Assembly (NCBI GenBank): GCA_949825025.1 | Contig: OX463784.1 | Coordinates: 17,116,124 to 17,180,123, forward strand | DNA: 64,000 nt | Origin: Siphlonurus alternatus | Lineage: Eukaryota; Arthropoda; Insecta; Ephemeroptera; Siphlonuridae | Reading direction: 5' to 3' | Part shown: piece after piece, positions 12,012-25,793 of the stretch | How the letters are laid out: each line of letters starts with the position of its first letter | Numbering within the stretch: position 1 is the first letter of the stretch | Translations under genes and position numbers: made by a program | The notes under the pieces: generated by a model | What the model saw: only the letters and a program-made list of their open reading frames with translations | What the model was told of the DNA's origin: nothing | The model's database searches: none

Positions 12012-13979
12012 CAATACATACATTGTATTATACAATATATTATATTATTATAATATTATTATTATATTATATTATATTATATCATATTGTATTATGTATA
12101 TGATACATACAAGCAATGACTGCTTGGTCCATTCCATAAACTAATGCATCATTCAATTATAGGCAATGCTACCTTGATAAGGGTATAATGTACGGTCGTC
12201 GCAGATTATTCTCTTATCAAGCGTAAACATCAGTTGTCATCATACTCAACATGAAGTAATAAATAATTTAGAAATCCGTGGATTTAGAATGATTGTATTA
12301 AGATAGCACGTCACTTGATAAGTTAGGTACAAAAACCGACAATTATTGATGTATGTTTTAAAGATTATTATTGTCTCATGTATATAATATTTAATTTTAT
12401 TATTGTATTCGATTTGTAAAGTATAATAACATGATTATAAATATATAGCAGTGTTTTTAAGTTGGATTTGTAAAGGACTAACTATACATTTTACCAATTA
12501 TATATATAGTGCAACAAAATCGAACAAAAGCTAATATAATTAGTGGCAAACTAATCAAATACTTAATTAAAGAAAAAAAGATAACGAAAAAAAAATAAAA
12601 AAAAAAACGGGAAAAATCCTGCTATAATGAAAAGCAGCGATTGCAGTTTGCAGTCTTCGAAAAGTGCTATAAGCAGCTTACAGGTGTATAGATGTATCAT
12701 CTACAACATGTATATTAATTTTATTTTATTATTATGAACTTTTGTTAGTAAATCATTTTCAGTACAGGTCAGTGAAATGAGATAAAAAAAATAACCTTTA
12801 CGTATAAAATGGCTTTTTAAACTGGTTTGATCTGCGGCTTCTAATATATTTCATTATTGCTCTAAATGTATTAATTCATAATTTACATTTTTCCTTTAAA
12901 TGTGTAAATAAAGCATTTGTATTAGAATCATAGGGCTTTATATTATATTTTGCATTATTTGAAATTGTAAACAATTTTTTCCTTATGAGCTTGAAATATT
13001 ATTCTAGGTGTATTTTTTGCACCAACCGGCAATCCTTAAATTTATTAAGGCTTTGCCTGGATAATAATTTGTATGGATGAAATGAAAAATTAAAAACAAA
13101 CTATATATACAATGATAAAAAAAAACTGTTAATAAATATAAACGAGCTTCTTAACCTTAAAAAATACCTTCGTAAGTCACATATATATATTTATTATTTA
13201 ATTTTATTAAATAACAAATAATTTTTACTTTTATCTGTAGATTTAAAAAAAAGGGCTCTATAGAAATTATATACAGGATAAAATCAATTTACCATCCACC
13301 TAATTTCAAATAGTAAATTTAATTACATTAATTACGCATATAATTTTTTGTGTTTATAAGCACAAAATATCATAACGGGTAAAATCTGGACATGACATAA
13401 TTATAATTACAATCGTCGTTTTCGTTCTGCGTGGTAATTTTGTTTTGTTTATTATTTTGATAATTAGTAGAACATCATACGGTGTTACGCCCATATAACA
13501 TTTTCTCGTAATTAAATTCTACAAACAATGTAACAGTTTAGAACCTAAGGCGAATTTTCATGTAAAATAAACTTTGAATAAGAAGAAATAGAGAGTTTTA
13601 AAGGATATAAAATATAAATAACAGGTATAAAGTTTTTGTAACCCGGTTATATCCACCTGCATTGGTTAAATATTTATATAAAACGTATATAATTTATAGT
13701 TAAACTTGATATAAAGATTTTGTATATATACAAATTTATAAATAGCTAGTTTTAATTTTTTTCTGTATCTTCATTCATGAAATTATATTTACTTTATATA
13801 TTAATATTTCATATTTCATATTTGAATTGTTTAATCAAATAATGAAAACATTAAATTTAACATTTAACATTAAAGTAAAACAGTCACAAAAAGAGTTGTA
13901 AAAAAGTACTTGAAATGTCAGCAACTGCGGAATTTACATTTAGACCATACAAACATGAAAAAGTATGGTTGACGTCTTT
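12012..13979. other. AT-rich stretch, nothing recognised
   Basis: TATTA-rich simple sequence at 12,030-12,090; otherwise no recognised feature. Confidence 0.5.
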
Positions 13980-14271
13980 ATAGAGGCTTCAAGTGATGCG
14001 CTTTCGCTGCGCAACTGTTTGTCGCTAAGGTTCATTTTGCACTTGAAAATGAAGGAAAGTGTTTTTTTTTAATTTTCTCGGTTATAAATCAAGTAAAAAA
14101 TCTAAATCTTGAATCATCTACTTTATTTTTCAGTTTGGACCAAAGTTCCGTAAAGGAATTTTCCCTAAAAAATCTTATTCTTAGTGAAAAAACGAATTCA
14201 CGTTTTTTTTTTCAGATAGGTTTGGTATAGCGTGTGGGAACACCGAAAAATCAGCTGACTTGAAGCCCCTA
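13980..14271 (+). mobile_element. MITE family H, copy 1
   Basis: Ends ATAGAGGCTTCAAGT and ACTTGAAGCCCCTAT form about 15-base inverted repeats. The 290-bp body (CGCTGCGCAACTGTT, GACCAAAGTTCCGTAAAGG, AACACCGAAAAATCAGCTG) is repeated at 48,370. Confidence 0.85.
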
Positions 14272-14667
14272 TTGTTAAGTAATAGAATTTTGATCTTTCC
14301 GAATTCAATTGAATCTTCATTATATTGACTTTATAGAGGTTATGTTATAATCTAATACACATGCAGCCAAAATATAATAAAGATATTGTGAACTTCTTTA
14401 GACGCTCTTTAATTAAACTGAACTGAGGCTAATAATCAAATTTTCATTAAAGCAAACTTAAAAGATTAGTGCGAATACGTAATTTTAAACTTGCAAATAT
14501 AACTTTAGGAAGTTTACAATTTGCGATCGAAAAATTGATCGTATACTTGCACCCAATAATTTCTTGGTAGTAATTGGTATAACAGCACAAAGGGTTGGTG
14601 ACGTCAAGATAGATACTTGACATTAGAGTTAAAATTGTATTTGTTTCATGTGAATTTTTCTGGAAGG

Positions 14668-14938
14668 TACAGTTATGTCAATAAAAATGGAACATGTCGT
14701 ATGCTGAAGTACAAGTGAGCACCATTAGTTAAATCGTTTGCCTTATCTAGCAACACTGTCAGAGATCAGATGAAGTGACTCACAGTCGCCTCCTCTGAGT
14801 GAGAAGTCCACAATAATATACACGCAGAGTTGCCGTTTAGTATGACAAATGTTTATTAAGTTTATTTCAACACGCCAGCATGCAACATGTTCTAGTTTTT
14901 TTTTTTTTTTTTTTATCTTAACTGCAGTACTAAAATAT
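14668..14938. mobile_element. Tc1/mariner-like MITE (family D), copy 2
   Basis: Left end TACAGTTATGTCAATAAAAA, TGGAACATGTCGTATGCTG; right end CAGCATGCAACATGTTC followed by a T-run and TTAACTGCAGTA. The interior (GTGACTCACAGTCGCCTCCT) matches the other family D copies. Confidence 0.7.
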
Positions 14939-16281
14939 GTCAAAAATTAAGACTGGAAGAGCATCATGCTAACAAAGTTGGGAGTGCCTATAGGAGTATG
15001 CCTATTATATATGCTATCACTTAATGTTGTTTTGACAGTATCTTATCTATATACATTATAATTTTCATATTATTTATGTTGTCAGAGTCTGAGTGAAATC
15101 ATAATAGAAAATCAATGGTTAGATGCGTGTATAGTTTATTTTTGAATTTAAAAACATTATAAAAAAAATCTGTGATTACTATAAACACTTAATACTTATT
15201 TTAACAAAATTACTAAATATTAACTACATTAATATTACTATAATCTCTTCCAGTTTTGAGAACATTTGTTTATTTTTATGCATTGTAGGTTTACCAGTTT
15301 GTATTAAATACCGTATAATATAATGTACATAGCGTATCCGTATACTATATTAGTATAAAATGAAGATGACAAAATATACTCGAATTCATTTCTAATAATC
15401 TAATAACCCTTAATCCATTTACGCATTTATCCTAAGGGTATAAGGGTTGTCGAGCACCCTTTTTACAATTAAGTGACAGCTCTGGCTTTTCCTGAATGCC
15501 CTCTGGCTTTCTCTAGAAGTTCCTATTCCTAGAATGTTGCGAGTTAGACACACGGAAGAGAAATTCAAAAAGTGAAAATATATTAATTATATATATAAAA
15601 AAAGGGTTTATGTAATGTGCTTTTAATATGTATGATAATGTAAAACTTGAAATTATTCCGTCAAAAAATGTTACAAATACTGTATAATGTAACCACTTTT
15701 AAAATATTTCTAAAAATATTATTTTTTTCATTATTTAAAATTTTTCCCTCGAGTTTCATTAAAAAAGATTCTGTGGCAAATTTGCATTTTATAATATGTT
15801 ACAAAATACATGAGTAAGAAATGTAAATCTTAACAAATTAGTATAACAGGAACCGATTATATAATATATTTGGACAAGAAATAAATTATAGCATTAAAAT
15901 AAACCATTATTTAAGTTATTATTCAAATTTTCACCTTTTACTATGGAAATAAGGCTTAATATGAAAACGATTTTCCTTGAATGGTGGGAAAAAAATAATA
16001 CTAAATTTGAAAGTCAAAGTTTATCTATAAATTTTCCAAAAAAGAAATCGCTTTTTAATAATAAAAAATATATAACAGACTGAAGAGTTTAACATTATTC
16101 AGCGTTCGATAGGCAAGTTCATCTTGTATTTTTTTGACGTCTCACTTTAAAGGTAAGACTTCATTGAACTTTAAAGAGCTGAAATTTATTCTGTATAATA
16201 ATTATACTTTCATGCAAAAATTAAAGTTACGAAAAAAAATGTTAAAAATTTTATTACGGCATATAAATTAATTTCATGATT
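14939..16281. other. AT-rich stretch, nothing recognised
   Basis: No gene or repeat family identified. Confidence 0.5.
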
Positions 16282-16844
16282 TACAGTTATGAATAAAATT
16301 GGGACACTTCACATACTAGAGTGTTGATTTCCATCGGTCTATTCGCCTGGCTTATGTGACAACAATGTTGGAGCTCATTTGAAGTGACTCACATTCGTAT
16401 CCTCTACCTCCTCCGAATACCATAGGACACAATAGAGTATCGATCTCAAAAATTTTTATTGCAAAAAGGGATAGAGGATGCGAAGTCATGCCACTCTGAT
16501 TTTTTTCAAATTTTTTTACAGACCGGTAAGTATTGCTAAAAAGTTTTGCCTAGTTCAGGTTTGAACCCACGCCCTTTTTAGGTCCTATCCTTTTATTAAG
16601 AGAGGCGTCACTTTCTCTGTACTTTCAATAATTTTTTTAAAAATAGTTCACGGTCTCTAAAAAATCTGAAAAAATCAGAGTGGCATAAATTTGCACCCTC
16701 TATACATTTCTGCAATAAAAAAAATTGAGTTCGATACTCCATAATAGACAATGTTGCCACTCAGCATGGAGAGTAAACTATTGTTGGCTACTCTGATTGA
16801 CTCATACGCGCCAAAGTGTTCCAGTATTATTGAACATAACTGTA
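16282..16844. mobile_element. Tc1/mariner-like MITE (family D), copy 3, split by another MITE
   Basis: Ends TACAGTTATG and CATAACTGTA are perfect inverted repeats flanked by TA. The interior matches the 3,912 copy up to GGACACAATA and resumes with ATAATAGACAATGTTGCCA. The intervening 16,435-16,740 is a family T element. Confidence 0.8.
16435..16740. mobile_element. MITE superfamily T, subfamily A, copy 1 (nested)
   Basis: Outer ends GAGTATCGATCTC and GAGTTCGATACTCC; inner arms TTTTTATTGCAAAAAGGGAT and the complement of CTCTATACATTTCTGCAATA. The centre has a B-box-like CAGGTTTGAACCCACGCCC, also seen in the 28,432 copy. Confidence 0.85.
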
Positions 16845-17447
16845 CACCAGCCGGTTCGTTGTTTTTACTTTATTTGCTGGAAATTTATCAAAGAGATGAT
16901 ATAATTTTATGGAGGTAAGATGAGTACTCACAGTTAAGTTATTCCAAGTACAGTTCACTTCACCTTCTCCATAGATAGAAAATGTCCACAAAAAGAGTAT
17001 TGAGGACATAAAGGACATAAAAGATAGCTCTGTGTGCAGAAATTTTGAATGTTTTATACGGTAATACTTATAGCAATGAGAGTCACAAAAACAACAAAAT
17101 TTATATAAAAAGCATCACTTATGAAGTTAATTTATTTTTAATACTTGTCTGAAGGCATGTGATAATTATAATTATGGTGTTGTCAATTTTGGAAAATAAA
17201 GCTATGGCTACTGTTATTATAGAGTAGATACATGATTTTACAATGCTAATCACAGATACAAGCATCATGCTTGAGCACATAGTTCCAATTCTTACCACTA
17301 GGTTCTCCACCAAGCTTTATGGTCTCAATAATTAGGTGTATCGTTCAAGTTGTTTTCAGGTATACACACTTAAAAACAGTTTCCAGTTCAAGTTATTATT
17401 CAATGAAAACATATTTTCGAAGAGGAATTAAGTTACTATATAGTCTA

Positions 17448-17550
17448 CCCGGGATACGGTTCATGTGACGTTACGAATTTCTCCATGATTGTCCTCCAAT
17501 ACAATCCTAATAGAGAAGGGTCGCATAACGTCAGATCAATCGTATCCCGG
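17448..17550. mobile_element. Small inverted-repeat element
   Basis: CCGGGATACGGTTCATGTGAC at the left mirrors TAACGTCAGATCAATCGTAT then CCCGG at the right, about 100 bp. A CRE octamer lies just outside at 17,557. Confidence 0.6.
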
Positions 17551-17580
17551 AAATTATGACGTCAACCGGTCAACCTTAAT

Positions 17581-17871
17581 AATGAACAATTTGCATGACA
17601 TTTTTTATTGCAGAAATGGATAGAGGGTGCAAAGTTATGCTACTCTGAATTTTTTCAGATTTTTTAGAGACCGGGAACTATTTTTAAAAAATCATTGAAA
17701 GTCAGTTTTATGACGTCACGGGCGTTTAGCGCCTATCCTTTTCTTAAGGACAGACTCCTCGTGACGTCATAAAATCCCACTCTCAAAATAATCTGAACAA
17801 ATTCAGAGTAGCATAATTTGGTACCCTCTATCCATTTCTGCAATAAAAAAATGTCATGCAAATTGTCCATT
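17581..17871. mobile_element. MITE superfamily T, subfamily B, copy 1
   Basis: Outer ends AATGAACAATTTGCATGACA and its near-complement; inner arm TATTGCAGAAATGGATAGAG as in subfamily A. The centre holds ATGACGTCACGGGCGTTTAG and CTCGTGACGTCATAAAA, two CREs in inverted arrangement. Confidence 0.85.
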
Positions 17872-19040
17872 GGAGACTACAGTTCAATAATCAGTTCATA
17901 ATTAATTAACACTAAAATAAGAGACAAATTATACATTAATAATATATACAGTTCAATGAGTTCTAACGGATTATTAGATATCATGCAAAAAGGGTCACTT
18001 GACTATTAGCTAATTGAAGAACTTAATTATACGTCATTAATTCCAATACATCGAGTCAGAATTTTCCTTTGATAGATGATAGCTAAGTTGTTGACAAAAA
18101 GGAACAAATCAAGGTTAATATATACACATTATATTACCATCAGCATTTTTTTTTATTATTTTTGGTACGTTGTGTTTTTTTATACAAAATTAATTAATTA
18201 AGAGCAATATGAAATGAATCCTGACTTATTTCCTGTCAAAAATTTATAACATTAAATATTTACAAAATTGAATATATAAAAAGTAACAAATTTCATAAAA
18301 ATTAACGACAAATATTAGGACGAAAATCATACTTCATATGTAGTGGTCATTCAAAGGAATTATTCGCGTGAAATGCCCATTATGAATGAAAACCAAAACG
18401 TTTGAAAAAAAAATATATATATATTTTTCAAAGCAAAAGCTCTGTAAAGAATTTTTTGTCCTATTCATTTGTGCATATAAAAATGTCACAGCCCGAGGGT
18501 TGCATATTGCGGAGCGCTTTTCAGAGAGCTAATTGCGACGTTAGGGACTTTTTATAATAAATTATAAATTAACAATTTTTTTCCTAGTTATTTTCAATGT
18601 GAGGTTATAAATTAATAACGAAAAATACTCATTGAAAATATTTATATAGAATTATTTTTTTTATTTTAATGATTTTTGTTTAATGTTCATGTTTGAAATT
18701 ACATTTTTTTAAATTAAAAAGGTTAAATTTATATTTTCCAATCATTTATAATATAATATAGAGTAGTTTGAGCTGACGTCATAACCCTAAGGTGGACCAG
18801 AATGCACAGACCAGCATATAAACAAATTATGTACACATAAATTTGTATTACTTTATTAAAAAAAAAAATCGGGTTCAAAAAAATTGTAAAAAATACATCA
18901 CTACACGGTAGATATCATGTGAAAAATCACAACTCCAAGGATCAATAAAAACTTGTTTTCTTTATTTTTTTGTCATTTCTCCTATCTAACAACGTTCACA
19001 GTATTTTGACCACCGCACTTCCCCTCTCGCGGTTTAGACC
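17872..19040. other. AT-rich stretch
   Basis: Contains an isolated CRE (18,774-18,781) next to AACCCTAAGGTGGACCAG; no gene recognised. Confidence 0.45.
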
Positions 19041-19239
19041 TTACATTTTACCCCTCTTCTGAGTCTCACGTAAACATAAACAGCAATCAATTCTATATTT
19101 ATACAAAATACATAATTTGTATTGTTTGTGAATCGTGAATGGGTAAAATAAGTTACCTATTTTAGATAAACTCCATATTACTTGAAGTTCATGTACATAA
19201 ACTTCTATAATATTGTTTATCAAATATTTCCACGAAGAG

Positions 19240-19440
19240 ATGTTGCAATGATAACGTTCCTGAAATCCTGACATATAATCAGAGGGATTTGGATTCAAAC
19301 CTTGACTTTCATATATCTCGTACTCTCTTGGTGATTTCGGGAGATAATTTATGGCATTGCTGTCATTACCGACCATCCTGACTGAGATTTCCACGTTTCC
19401 TCAGCTGATTTACGCAAATACTGGGATTGATTAACTTAGC
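19240..19440 (-). repeat. Unclassified interspersed repeat, possibly SINE-like
   Basis: A 29-base stretch (19,371-19,399; GACCATCCTGACTGAGATTT then CCACGTTTC) recurs nearly intact at 24,837-24,867. A 117-codon minus-strand frame across 19,041-19,394 has no recognisable domain and overlaps the repeat, so it is not called as a gene. Confidence 0.4.
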
Positions 19441-20399
19441 TGTGAAGCAAAATCCTTTTCTATACTCACACCAGTCTCTTTACACTCTATTTGGTGGTTC
19501 AGAATTATACCTTATTACATATAAAAGTGAACCTTAAGATCTAAACCTTGACATCATAAATAAGATTTCTTTTATATACATTTTATTTTTACTTAGAAAA
19601 ACGTGTTATTACGATAAAATAAAACAATATTTACGACCCAACATTTTCATTGAAGCCAAAAACGTATTACGTATATAGTGAGTTCTGAAAACTGTGAGTA
19701 AAATACGGCGTATATGATACAAAAGAAATTTATCGATTTAAAATATTTTATAGTAATAAAATACTATAATTACTATATATCCTTATACATTATGATAAGC
19801 TTGGTAAATTTTGAATTATTTTTATTTACTTCCCTTCAGAAGCGAAAAATGACAACAATTTATTTACGTGATAAACATTTCACCGCAGCGTAAAGGTTTT
19901 TGTACTTAGAGCAGGTAGATTTTGAAATATGTTTTTAAATACAAATTATAATACGAAATTATAAATTATTTAAATACTAATTACATTATTGCTATTATAA
20001 ACTTTTGAGAAAACATAAATACTAAAAGAATTATCTTTATTTAAATTTTAAGAAACCTTACGTGATATACATATATTTTATTTTGAGAATACATGCATCC
20101 TTTTAGATAAATTTCATTTAATGAATATTAGATATTAGTAGATTATGTGTGTGGATTTTAAAGTATAATTTTTATATAAACATAAATGATAATGAACAAC
20201 CATTTAATTATAATTAGCAATATTGCAGAAGCATACAAATACTACAATATTTTCATTCCCTATAATATATTTTGTTATATAAATTCTCTGAATAAAATGT
20301 AAATAAACATTAAATATTTATTTTAATAATATCAATTTTAATATAAAATGAGTTGTCATGCAAATAAATTATCAAAATATATAGAAGTTTTGATTCCTA
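19441..20399. other. AT-rich stretch, nothing recognised
   Basis: Very AT-rich; no gene or inverted repeat recognised. Confidence 0.5.
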
Positions 20400-20625
20400 C
20401 CTGTTTATATTGTGATTTTGTGACGTGTAATAAAAAATGTTATGGATGAGTAGATATATTGAAGAAAGAGTTGGTATAGTAGTACGATCGTAGTGAGCTT
20501 GACATTGCTTTCCTGCCGCCTGACTGTCTAGGCCACCCGCACAACTTTCCAACACACTGGTGGTGATGATGGCAACTGCAAGGCTAGCCAGCAAGAGAAC
20601 GAATGCTGCTCTGCTGCTGCTGCTG
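20400..20625 (-). other. Candidate exon in a GC-richer island, unknown product
   Basis: The minus-strand frame reads SSSSRAAFVLLLASLAVA, IITTSVLESCAGGLDSQ, AAGKQCQAHYD, i.e. a signal-peptide-like hydrophobic stretch then a Cys-containing region. At its 3' edge AAACAGGTAGGAATC is a good splice donor. There is no in-frame ATG before the upstream stop (TAGCTGGGG), so it is not a complete first coding exon as read; an acceptor-like GGTACAG occurs just upstream but lacks a pyrimidine tract. Could be an internal exon, a gene remnant or chance. Confidence 0.25.
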
Positions 20626-20639
20626 TACCCCAGCTAGCT

Positions 20640-21153
20640 ATAGCGCCGGCGTCTCTCTCCTCTCTCTCTTGTTCTCCACAACTCTCTTCAAACTCGTTGC
20701 TGTACCACTAGCTTCTCTTTCTCGTCGTAACCCTGTCTCTCTTTATTCTCTCACACACAAAATCTCTCTTTACTATCGTCTGAGTCTTTTCTCTTTATAT
20801 ATTTTCCTGCAAAAGTTACGTTTCTCTCTGTCTATATGTATATTTTCTTTCTCTTTTATGTATATATATATATAATATCTCTTTTATGTTTTCTCACTTT
20901 TGTCTCTCATTGCATTTCATTCTCTGTTTTTGTAGAACAGCAGTATATACTCTCCTGTGTTATCCTGTTCCTGTTATATATATAGCACTGCTGTTCTATA
21001 GTGGTGCTGTGAACTTGCTCTCACATCTCTGTTCCGTGTTGCTTGTAAGCTGGCTGATGCTGCGCTCTGCGCTCATATCGATTTTTCTTATATACATGCA
21101 GCCACCCCTACATTCTCTCTCTCTCTCTCTCTCTTTACTCTCTTTCTCTCTCA
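20640..21153. repeat. Pyrimidine-rich, imperfect CT repeats
   Basis: Long stretch dominated by CT-rich words (CTCTCTCTCC, TTTCTCTC), ending in a purer CT run at 21,114-21,152. Frames of 90 or so codons here are simple-sequence artefacts. Confidence 0.7.
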
Positions 21154-21741
21154 TGAAAACTTTATAATATAAAATAAAATATATTTTATAATAGTTATCA
21201 AAAATACTATAATATAAAATTTTATAACTTAATATCAAAACAATAACATGCAAGCAATAATAAAGTTATTGCAATTTAGAATTGCATATTCTTACAAAAC
21301 TTTACAATTTTCATAAAATTTAATAACTTTATATAGAAATACAATTTTGATATTGATAATATCTAAGATTATTTTATACCATGGGTTATCAAATTTTATT
21401 TGTTACAAAAATACTTTTGATATTCATAAATTATTTTTATAACTATATACTATAATTTTTAATTGAGTAATATTTAATCACCTCAGAATTAAAGTTCATA
21501 TTTAGACCTTTCAAATTTTATGCAGATAAAATAAGACAGGTATTATAGAATTAAACAAATTCCTACACAAATTTCCTTCAGCTATATTATTCAAATCCAA
21601 AGAATTTTAGAATTCTGCAGAATATTTTTGCAGTCTTAATTTAACCATTTCATGTAAAGCTGTTATAATATAATATAATGAAATGTTTGAATGCACTAGC
21701 TGTGGTGTAGAAAAGACTTGCTTTAACTGCGAAGCTTTCAG

Positions 21742-21851
<110 letters not shown>

Positions 21852-23645
21852 GTATCTCTTCTCATCCTCTCACTCATATACCTCTACTACATTTCCTTCA
21901 CTCTGTCTTTCACTCTGTCTCTCACTCTTTAAATCACTCTCTCCGTTAGGTTTCGTACATTTTCTTCTCAATGCGATGTAGAATAAATTTTTAATGTCAC
22001 TTTTTTTTTCGTCTTGTTCAATACAAAAACTTACGTCTTTCATGCAATTTTTTTATACTCTCTCGTTTCTTTGAGCTTTATATACCAGTAAAAAAATAGT
22101 TCATCGAATGTCATGACTTTATCATTAAATATAAGTTTTTACGTATTCAATATTGTATAAATATATACGTATTTACTTAAAAGTAAAATGTTTGGAGAGG
22201 GACAAAAACTATTTCCAACTCTATGCTATATATTTAAAGTTTTGACTTGTATCTTGAATAAATAAGGAATTCTGTGTAAACATTTTTTAATTAATATTGA
22301 ATTTTCTGTCAGAGTTCAATTGCAAAAAAAAGTTTTAGCGATTGAAATTGTTAAGTATTACTAATTAATACATAAAAAAATGTAAAGATTTCAAGACTAA
22401 AAACTATATAACATAATTTTTTGTAAGAACTCGATCGAGTGACTTGCTAACAATTTTTACACTTATTATTATTATAATTTGTAAAGTTTTTTTCAATATT
22501 GAGTATTTTTTATAATTATGTATAAAATGTAATTTATTGATGAAAATGAAGTTATATGTTTTAATTATCAACATAATTGTGTAATTTCTCCCTTATTCAT
22601 TAAAATAACACATTGCAGGTAACCTGAAAAAATAAGTTCACGCTCTCTAAAAATTTTACAGAAGAAAATTGTGACGACATTTCCTTACAACTATTTGCCT
22701 ACTTCTGCACCCAGTACTTGCAATGAGCTACTTGAAGTGTACTTTATGTACTTGTTATACGTTGAGAAATATTTATAATTAATATGTTACATATTATATT
22801 CAAATAATAACACTGTAAAATTCTATCACATCATTAGTACCTTTGTTGCAATTAAAAGTATAATAGATAAGATATTTTAAATAAAGATATTGAATTTTTA
22901 TTTAATGAAGCAAAACCAATTTATGTATAAATAATTATTACATATTTTTATAAAGCAATACTGCACCTTGGTGGTGTTATATCGATACCTTGGTTTACTT
23001 TAGAGACGTTTATTAAGTTTATGGAGGCGTGGTGGTTTTGCAAAAAAATATGTTTTTTGTAACCTCCCCGAAATTTCAAGTTCAACCCTTTTTATTCCGT
23101 TAGAGCTACTAAGTTTGCATCATTAGTAGCCAATTATTATTTTCAGGAAAAAAGAAATTTGCGATAATATGAGTATAGTTGTTCTGGATTTTTTCAAGCA
23201 ATTATACACATCGGAATAGAATGAGGACTACAAAAGAAGACAACGAGCTGCTGAATTTGCAATTTTGTGAAGTATAATAAACTAAATGCCCCCTCTCCCC
23301 TCCCCAAGGTTCAAATTCACGTCTTCACAGACTGCGCAAGGCAATTATAAAATTATGATTAAGATAAATTATGTGATTACAGTCATCATTACACTGATAA
23401 CACTATAATATTAGATTATTAAATTTTAGACCAACTAAGATGCAACTTCATTTGGTTAAAATTTTTTAAACCCAAAAGGGAAACCTTTATAAATCTTATT
23501 ATATTCAACTGTCGAGAAAAGAAAGAAAATTTTGTTCATTTATAGAATCACGATCTTGAGAATTCATGATTTTGGACAAATTTTGTCGATTTTATAATAC
23601 TTTTGTCAAATAAAAAAAAAAAATCGTCACAATACGGTCTAACAA
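21852..23645. other. AT-rich stretch, nothing recognised
   Basis: No gene or repeat family recognised. Confidence 0.5.
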
Positions 23646-23776
23646 GCGAGAATTGATGCATGAAAATTTCCGGAAGTTATGTAAATTACGTAGTTCCGCT
23701 TTTATTTACCAATTGCAATCGGAAGTGAAAATAGCAGAAAATGTGTCACTTCCGGAAATTTTCAAGCTCTCGCTCT
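23646..23776. mobile_element. Short foldback element
   Basis: Arms GCGAGAATTGATGCATGAAA, ATTTCCGGAAGT and ACTTCCGGAAATTTTCAAGC, TCTCGC, 130 bp apart end to end. Confidence 0.6.
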
Positions 23777-25496
23777 GTCAGGTAATAATAGATACTCTAG
23801 TAATTATCCTATTTTTATTTTTTGTTTAATTTAGTCTTGTGAGACTAAACCATAATTTATGTAACCCTGACTGATGTATTGATGCATTTGTACAAGCGAA
23901 AGCTAATTACTTACTCTTTGGCTACATCAGAAACCTGTTTTTTGTGGTATACTGCAATAAACTTGTAATCGTATCAACTTTATATACTTATTGACACGTC
24001 AAGGAAATTCAATGCTCTTTTGGGTCATCTCTTGTGAAAATACATAAAAAACGAAGAGTTCTTTTATCACACTGTCTGGCTATTGAGAAGAGAAAATTCA
24101 TGAGGTATTGACGAGACCATATTTCGATATCGACTTTTTTTTTTTTTTTTTTTTTTCATCGTTTTTCTTATTTTACACCTCGGGATGAAGAGAAACAGGT
24201 CATGGACATATTTATGCAATCTTTAGTACCTCTTGATAACACTATGTATGTATTGATTGGTCAACAACAACAAGAGAATGTTTGCAAAAAAGAAAGAAGA
24301 TTACGTATAAAATAATATATATAAATATTGTATTGTGGCCTTGCAAAGGTGTTTTAAAAAAACGTTCTAAAGTTTTGTTATAAATAAGATATTTTTTTAA
24401 CTGATACATAACCACTGCAGGTAAATTTAACTGAAGTTAAGGTAACATAATTAAAAGGACTATGCAAATTGATGCAAATAGAATTATAAGTTTGTAAGTA
24501 TACACAATTTTCACAAAGATATTAATCATTGATCGAAACAATTTAAGAAAACGTAATTAATATTTATTTCATTTTAAAAGGCTCGTTTTGTCGTGCAATA
24601 GCGTCAGCAGAAAATTTTTAAGGGAGGGTATTGCCAAAAGAAGGTTAATTTTTGAGAAAAATTGGCCAACTTACTCTATAAATATGCATTTTGGAAGGGG
24701 GGTCTAAATATTTAACCTCGAAAAGCATCCCTTTTTCGGATATAAATGCAGTTTATCACTGTACATTTGAGAGAAAATTGATGTCCATACTGTCATCAGA
24801 GAAAAGAATGTCCTTTTTCTGCTGTCAGTACCGCGCGACCATACTGACTGAAGTTTCCACGTTTCTTTAATTAATAATAAAACAACTTGGTCGAGGTCGC
24901 AAAAAATAAAAAATCCTCATTCTCCTCTCCTCGACGATAAAGTGGACCTCAAATATTATATGAAAGACAAGGAAAGCCCTCCGTTTACGGAATTTCCGCT
25001 TTCAGTTTAATGTAGCTTAAAACCTAAGGACAAAAAAGGAAAGCAGATTTCCAGGCGTAAATTAATGACGAGAGTATATATATTATAGGATCGGAATATT
25101 CTCCATATAGTGCACGACCAGCCTGAGTGTAGGTATAATATGATTGCATAAAGAAGCAATTTGTAATACGATAATATGTATATTTTTAATTACAATTATA
25201 TTTATCAAACACTGATGAGTGATGAGAAGTATGTTTTATATTTTGTGTTTTATTATAATTTTATTCTGTATTTGTTTCTGATCTATGTTACCTACAGTTA
25301 TTGTCTAATTTTATCTGTACACTGTTTGTGTTTAATAAAATAAGCAATAGCAATTTACGTTTATTTTTTTCCCATACCACTTCAGTGATTACATCAGTAA
25401 TTTCGCAGTTGTGCGTACGTTTTCTTTTTTGCACTCACGTTTGAATTGCGCAAGCATTCAAAAACATCGTATCCTCCACTGTTAAACCTTAATCAA
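23777..25496. other. AT-rich stretch with one repeat fragment
   Basis: Contains the second copy (24,837-24,867) of the 19,371 repeat; otherwise nothing recognised. Confidence 0.45.
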
Positions 25497-25793
25497 TTAA
25501 GCTTTAAAAATTTTAAATTTTTTGTCCATCAAGTCTGTTATTAATGACAAGTATTATTAAGCCGTGACAAAACGTCCCTAAACATATAATCGATTTGAGT
25601 GAGAAAATTCGACTTTTCAAAAGAAGGGGGCTAGCGTCAAGTTGGCCCTACTTTTAAAAATTCGAGTTTTTCTTATCCATATCGTTTTTATTTGAATAAA
25701 ATCGATCAGATAATTAAGGACGTTTTGTCATAGTTTATACTTGTCATTAAATAATAACAGACTTAATGGACCTTTAAAATTTTTAAAGCTTAA
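25497..25793. mobile_element. TTAA-bounded foldback element
   Basis: Arms TTAAGCTTTAAAAATTTTAA and its complement, then matching GTCCATCAAGTCTGTTATTA and GTGACAAAACGTCCCTAA on the left with their complements on the right. Nearly the whole 297 bp is palindromic. Confidence 0.8.
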
